Positions 60,538 through 64,000 of a DNA stretch of 64,000 nt are shown in pieces. The notes below the pieces were generated by a model. That model searched no databases, was not told the origin of the DNA, and saw only the letters and a list, made by a program, of their open reading frames with translations. This stretch comes from an alpha proteobacterium IMCC14465. Lineage in GTDB: Bacteria > Pseudomonadota > Alphaproteobacteria > RS24. The stretch covers positions 310,001 to 374,000 of the forward strand of contig ALYF01000002.1 in NCBI GenBank assembly GCA_000293845.2, given 5' to 3'. Positions within the stretch are counted from its first letter, which is position 1, and the number at the start of each line of letters is the position of its first letter. The position numbers were made by a program, and so were the translations under genes.

Positions 60538-62508
60538 CTAATTAGTCTTATCACTTATGAGCTGTGCCTCACGACGCGTCAACGCCGCAACCCCACCCAG
60601 TGCCATAATCAAGCCGCCTATCCAAATAAAGGCGACCAGCGGATGATACCATATCCTGACGACACGAGAGACAACACCATCACTGACAGTTTCATCCGCA
60701 ATGACGATATAAAGATGTCCCGCAAGGTTTTTTAAAATAGCCGCCTCAGTCGTAGATTGTCGTTCAACCGTATAGAAGCGTTTTTCAGGTTTCAGCTCTG
60801 CAATTTTCTGACCGCCACGCTTGATAGAAAACACGCCCTGCTCGGCGGTATAATTCTCGCCGGCAACAGATGTCTCACCTTCAAACGTCACCGCATATCC
60901 TGAAATATCCATTTCAGCACCTGGCGTCACCGCCTGCACAACCTCGCTTCGCCAAGCTGTTGTCCCAATAATACCAAGTATCATCACACCCAGACCACCA
61001 TGCGCCAGAATACTTCCCCATTGTTGAAGTGGGAGTTTGATAAGTTTTTTAGGTAGCTGTGCTAAGGGTGTCGTGTCGAATCTGATTTTTTTCGACAAAT
61101 CCACCAGCGCACCCAGCATTAACCACATAGAAAGCCCGACACCTAAAGCGGCACCCCCTTGATGTTCTGACGTCATGACCAAAACTGTCAGCCCACCCAA
61201 AATGGCAAGCACACCGGCAGCCGCGAGTTTTTTTATGACTGGTGACACATCTGACCGCCCCCAGTTCGAAAGTGGGCCAATTGGCATTAACAATAATAGC
61301 GGCGTGATGAGCGGAACAAATACCGCGTTATAATAAGGCGCACCGACAGAAATTTTACCAAGGCCAAACGCATCAATAACCAGCGGGTAAATAGTTCCCA
61401 GAAAAACTGTTGCCGTCGCACTGGCTAGAAACACATTATTTAATATGAGCGCCCCTTCGCGGCTGACCGGATGAAACGGTACATTCTTATCTGCCGAAGA
61501 AAGGCCAGCCGCGCGCATTGCAAATAACAGCAAGGCACCGCCAACGAGAACACCGAGAACCATGAGAATAAATACACCGCGGGTCGGATCCGTCGCAAAC
61601 GCATGTACGGAAGTCAGCACACCGGAACGCACAAGAAATGTTCCGGCAATACACAGAGCAAATGTCAAAATAGCGAGGAGCATTGTCCAGCTATGCAAGG
61701 TATTGCGCCGTGCTGTCACCAGTGCCGAATGAAGCAAGGCCGTCCCTGCAAGCCAAGGCATAAAGCTGGCATTTTCAACCGGATCCCAAAACCAAAAGCC
61801 CCCCCAGCCCAGCTCATAATACGCCCAGAAAGACCCGACCGCGATGCCAAGTGTTAGACTAAGCCATGCCAGCAAAGTCCAGGGGCGCACCCATTTCGCC
61901 CAATCGGGTGAAATCTTGCCGGACATTAAAGCCGCCACAGAAAACGAAAAAGCCAAAGAGAAACCAACATAACCCGCATATAATAAAGGTGGGTGAACAG
62001 CCAAAGCCGGGTCTTGTAAAATTGGGTTGAGGCCACTGCCTTCAAATGGAGGAGAAATCAGGCGGGAAAAGGGGTTAGAGGTAAACAAAGAGAAGGCGAG
62101 AAATAACACACCAATTATGCCTTGCACACCAAGCACCCGCGCCTTCAGCGCAGCCGGCATAGATTTGCCAAATTGAGCAATGCCCGCGCCATAGGCCGCG
62201 AGCATCAAAATCCATAATAGCATTGACCCTTCATGATTGCCCCACACGCCGGTGAGACGGTAAATAAAGGGTTTGTCTGCATGACTATTGGCGGTAACAA
62301 GCCAGAGCGAAAAATCCGATTGGACAAACTTTACGGTCAGAACCGCAAACGCCCAGAGCAATAAAATAAATTGTAACTTAGCGGCAGGAACCGCCATATC
62401 GATAAAGGCCTGACGCTCACGCTGCGCGCCGTAAAGCGGAAGTGTTGACTGAAGCAAAGCAACACAAAACGCCAATATCATCGCAAAATGCCCAGACTCT
62501 GTAATCAC
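60538..62508 (-). CDS. ccmF: Haem lyase CcmF
   Basis: The membrane component that, with CcmH/CcmI, attaches haem to apocytochrome c. The 656-residue protein has about 15 membrane segments. The W-W-D domain is GWGGFWFWDPVENASFMPWL near residue 245; conserved periplasmic histidines lie in GVWGNHEGSMLLWIL (residue ~90) and the following loops. The start overlaps the ccmE stop by four bases. It ends at the 13-bp repeat before ccmH. Confidence 0.96.
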   Translation of the reverse strand: MITESGHFAMILAFCVALLQSTLPLYGAQRERQAFIDMAVPAAKLQFILLLWAFAVLTVKFVQSDFSLWLVTANSHADKPFIYRLTGVWGNHEGSMLLWILMLAAYGAGIAQFGKSMPAALKARVLGVQGIIGVLFLAFSLFTSNPFSRLISPPFEGSGLNPILQDPALAVHPPLLYAGYVGFSLAFSFSVAALMSGKISPDWAKWVRPWTLLAWLSLTLGIAVGSFWAYYELGWGGFWFWDPVENASFMPWLAGTALLHSALVTARRNTLHSWTMLLAILTFALCIAGTFLVRSGVLTSVHAFATDPTRGVFILMVLGVLVGGALLLFAMRAAGLSSADKNVPFHPVSREGALILNNVFLASATATVFLGTIYPLVIDAFGLGKISVGAPYYNAVFVPLITPLLLLMPIGPLSNWGRSDVSPVIKKLAAAGVLAILGGLTVLVMTSEHQGGAALGVGLSMWLMLGALVDLSKKIRFDTTPLAQLPKKLIKLPLQQWGSILAHGGLGVMILGIIGTTAWRSEVVQAVTPGAEMDISGYAVTFEGETSVAGENYTAEQGVFSIKRGGQKIAELKPEKRFYTVERQSTTEAAILKNLAGHLYIVIADETVSDGVVSRVVRIWYHPLVAFIWIGGLIMALGGVAALTRREAQLISDKTN

Positions 62509-62957
62509 TCAGCCACTCCTAGCGCATCATCACCCTGCCAAACGCCTGTTTCTTTAAGTGCGTCTGCGACTTCACGGGGCATATAATTTTCATCATGTTT
62601 TGCCAAAACCGTATCGGCGATAAATGCGCCTGTCTGGTCAAACTGACCTTCTGCGACCACACCCTGCCCTTCTCGAAACAAATCCGGCAGCACGCCTTGA
62701 AAAGAAACATCTATGAGATTTTGCAAATCTGTTACGACAAACCGACTTTCCAGCCCAGCCTGATATAGACTTTCTTCAGCGACCAAACCGCCAATTCTGA
62801 TTTTACCTTTGGGAAGTGTTGGGCTTTCGGCAATATCGGTTGGGGTTTTAAAATAAACGAGATTATCCCCTAAAGCCGTTAAGGCAATAAAGGCTGTCAC
62901 TCCCAGCATAAAAAGGCCAAGAGCCAGAAACAGCAAACGAGTTTGGCGTTGAGTCAT
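62505..62957 (-). CDS. ccmE: Haem chaperone CcmE
   Basis: Carries haem covalently from CcmABCD to CcmF in the periplasm. The 150-residue protein has an N-terminal membrane anchor (LLFLALGLFMLGVTAFIALT), an OB-fold (KIRIGGLVAEESL, FVVTDLQNLIDVSFQGVLPD) and the haem-binding His in AKHDENYMPREV with the conserved Tyr four residues later. The ATG at 62957 is chosen because AGGAG lies seven bases upstream; an in-frame TTG before it is unlikely. Confidence 0.96.
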   Translation of the reverse strand: MTQRQTRLLFLALGLFMLGVTAFIALTALGDNLVYFKTPTDIAESPTLPKGKIRIGGLVAEESLYQAGLESRFVVTDLQNLIDVSFQGVLPDLFREGQGVVAEGQFDQTGAFIADTVLAKHDENYMPREVADALKETGVWQGDDALGVAE

Positions 62958-63048
62958 AATATCTCCTGTCAAGAATATATGGGCTAAACGCGAAAAGATG
63001 AAAGGTGAAAAACCGACGCATGTGGAATAATGGTCGGATATTTATGAT

Positions 63049-63726
63049 TTATTGATGGAGGGAAAGCTGTGCCCGGAGAAATATCTGCCACGGGCTATCA
63101 GGCTGCGCCGCAGTCAGCAAACCTTTCCAGAGGTTCAAAGCTGCAGTTTTATCGCCTTGTTGAAGGTGTGAAAGACCACGCAAATATAAACCGCGTGGAT
63201 GCTGGGGATTAATGTCGAGGGCGCGCGTAATCAGCTGTTCCACTGATTCATCTACCAGCCCGTCTTGTTGTTGCAATCGGCTTTCCGCCAACATCACCAA
63301 AATATCAGGACTTTGTTCGCCTTGCTGAAGGGAAAAAACAGTCTTCAAGGCATCCTCGGCTCTATCTGCTTCCCCGAGTGCCATGCGGGTTCGCGCCAGC
63401 ATCAGCCATCCTTCAGTGTCATTAGGGGTGTTTTTAAGCCGTTGTTCAAGATGAACAACCAAACCTTCAAGGGGAAGTGTTTCAGGAGGTACATCCAGCC
63501 TGTCAGCCAGCGGCATGTCAGAATAGCCCGGAGATCCAAGTAACAGATAAAGTAAAAGCGCGAGGCCCGGCATAAAACTGGCTATCGCGATAAAAGAAAT
63601 AGAACCTATCGATGTGTCATCAGTCTTGTTTTTCAGGAGAGGACGCAAAATAAAATAGCTCACAACTGCACTCATAAGCGCAAGCAAGCTCCAAAGCATC
63701 ATATCCTGAAACAGAAATTCAAACAT
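63049..63726 (-). CDS. ccmI: Cytochrome c maturation protein CcmI
   Basis: An apocytochrome c chaperone. The 225-residue protein has two membrane helices at residues ~10-27 and 44-64, then a TPR domain with repeats at about residues 95-205 (EGWLMLARTRMALGEADRAE and HPRGLYLRGLSHLQQGDK). This matches CcmI (CycH) though shorter than some homologues, which have a longer C-terminal part. It is the first ccm gene in the visible run, 91 bp before ccmE. Confidence 0.9.
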   Translation of the reverse strand: MFEFLFQDMMLWSLLALMSAVVSYFILRPLLKNKTDDTSIGSISFIAIASFMPGLALLLYLLLGSPGYSDMPLADRLDVPPETLPLEGLVVHLEQRLKNTPNDTEGWLMLARTRMALGEADRAEDALKTVFSLQQGEQSPDILVMLAESRLQQQDGLVDESVEQLITRALDINPQHPRGLYLRGLSHLQQGDKTAALNLWKGLLTAAQPDSPWQIFLRAQLSLHQ

Positions 63727-63737
63727 GGTGTTTCTTA

Positions 63738-64000
63738 TCAGTCAGGGTCAGCTTCTGGAAGGGCAAATTTCATCGCATAAATCTTAAGCCTGATTTTTCC
63801 ACTCGAAAATTGACCAGATGTCGGCGTCAACTTTACGGGCGTATCGGCATAATAAGTTACAGGCGAAGAGGAAACACCAATGACGGTGGAATCTTTTTGA
63901 TAGCCAATTTGATTGCCATATCTGTCCTCAGAACCTGCCACACCCAGCTTCCATGTGCGCGCACCACCCAACACAGTTAAAACACGGCCGGTAATAGCAA
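63738..64000 (-). CDS. DUF2793-like protein, C-terminal fragment
   Basis: An open frame that enters from the right edge and ends 11 bp before ccmI. The visible 87 residues contain ITGRVLTVLGGARTWKLGVA, the aromatic-rich P-V-T-Y-Y-A-D-T-P-V-K-L-T, and GKIRLKIYAMKF. This matches the C-terminal beta-rich repeat region of DUF2793 proteins, which are often near phage tail or gene-transfer-agent genes in alphaproteobacteria. A GTG at 63972-63974 could be read as a start but the frame continues upstream, so it is a partial gene. Function unknown. Confidence 0.6.
   Translation of the reverse strand, partial: AITGRVLTVLGGARTWKLGVAGSEDRYGNQIGYQKDSTVIGVSSSPVTYYADTPVKLTPTSGQFSSGKIRLKIYAMKFALPEADPD

Overview
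The window is a gene-dense, mostly housekeeping stretch of an alphaproteobacterial chromosome. The evidence is a circularly permuted two-piece tmRNA gene next to an alphaproteobacterial-type sspB, a GTTC-N7-GTTC SOS operator in front of umuDC, the order mraZ-rsmH-ftsL-ftsI-murE-murF-mraY-murD-ftsW-murG-murC-murB-ddl-ftsQ-ftsA-ftsZ-lpxC-bamD-recN-ligA, and a ccmI-ccmE-ccmF-ccmH block. Base composition looks moderate rather than GC-rich. Together with the lipid-degradation genes this would suit a free-living, possibly marine, alphaproteobacterium, but the order or family cannot be fixed from the sequence alone. I see no insertion sequence, CRISPR array, rRNA or tRNA gene.

Layout. 1-5916 (+ strand): end of bioF, bioD, a patatin-like hydrolase, a D-2-hydroxyacid dehydrogenase, a SixA-type phosphatase, an SOS-controlled umuD-umuC pair and a Nudix hydrolase. 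5926-8945 (- strand): thyA-folA-rpoN. 9031-17483 (+): two-piece tmRNA, sspB, fumC, a ribbon-helix-helix protein, uvrD with a probable SOS box, prmA, an aminopeptidase P and an unrecognised gene. 17476-42291 (-): the division and cell-wall cluster reading from mraZ to ligA, almost all genes overlapping or touching. 42532-43672 (-): a peptidoglycan amidase followed directly by the RNase P RNA. 43742-50432: a Gph-like phosphatase and a fatty-acid-type catabolic group (acyl-CoA ligase, SDR dehydrogenase, crotonase-like protein and two acyl-CoA dehydrogenases). 50506-59909: a SUMT, a phosphomannomutase/phosphoglucomutase, a TauE-type permease, dusA, glnE and a two-component system. 60065-64000 (-): cytochrome c maturation genes ccmI-E-F-H and the C-terminal end of a DUF2793-like protein cut by the window edge.

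How the parts work together. The tmRNA and SspB form one proteolytic quality-control route: the tmRNA adds the tag ANDNYAEVAVAA to stalled proteins and SspB delivers tagged proteins to ClpXP. UmuDC and UvrD carry nearly the same operator (15-base boxes differing at two positions), so they probably belong to one SOS regulon. MraZ very likely controls its own cluster through four 10-bp repeats that overlap a TTGACA element. The cluster then supplies peptidoglycan precursors from UDP-MurNAc to lipid II, the divisome (FtsL, I, W, Q, A, Z), lipid A synthesis (LpxC) and outer-membrane assembly (BamD).

No clearly new biological system is present. The most interesting signals are regulatory: the shared SOS operators, the MraZ box array, a hairpin enclosing the rpoN start codon, a 13-bp inverted repeat after ftsZ, short tandem repeats at the ccmF/ccmH junction and inside uvrD, and a catabolic cluster whose crotonase-like and small acyl-CoA dehydrogenase proteins lack the usual catalytic glutamates.
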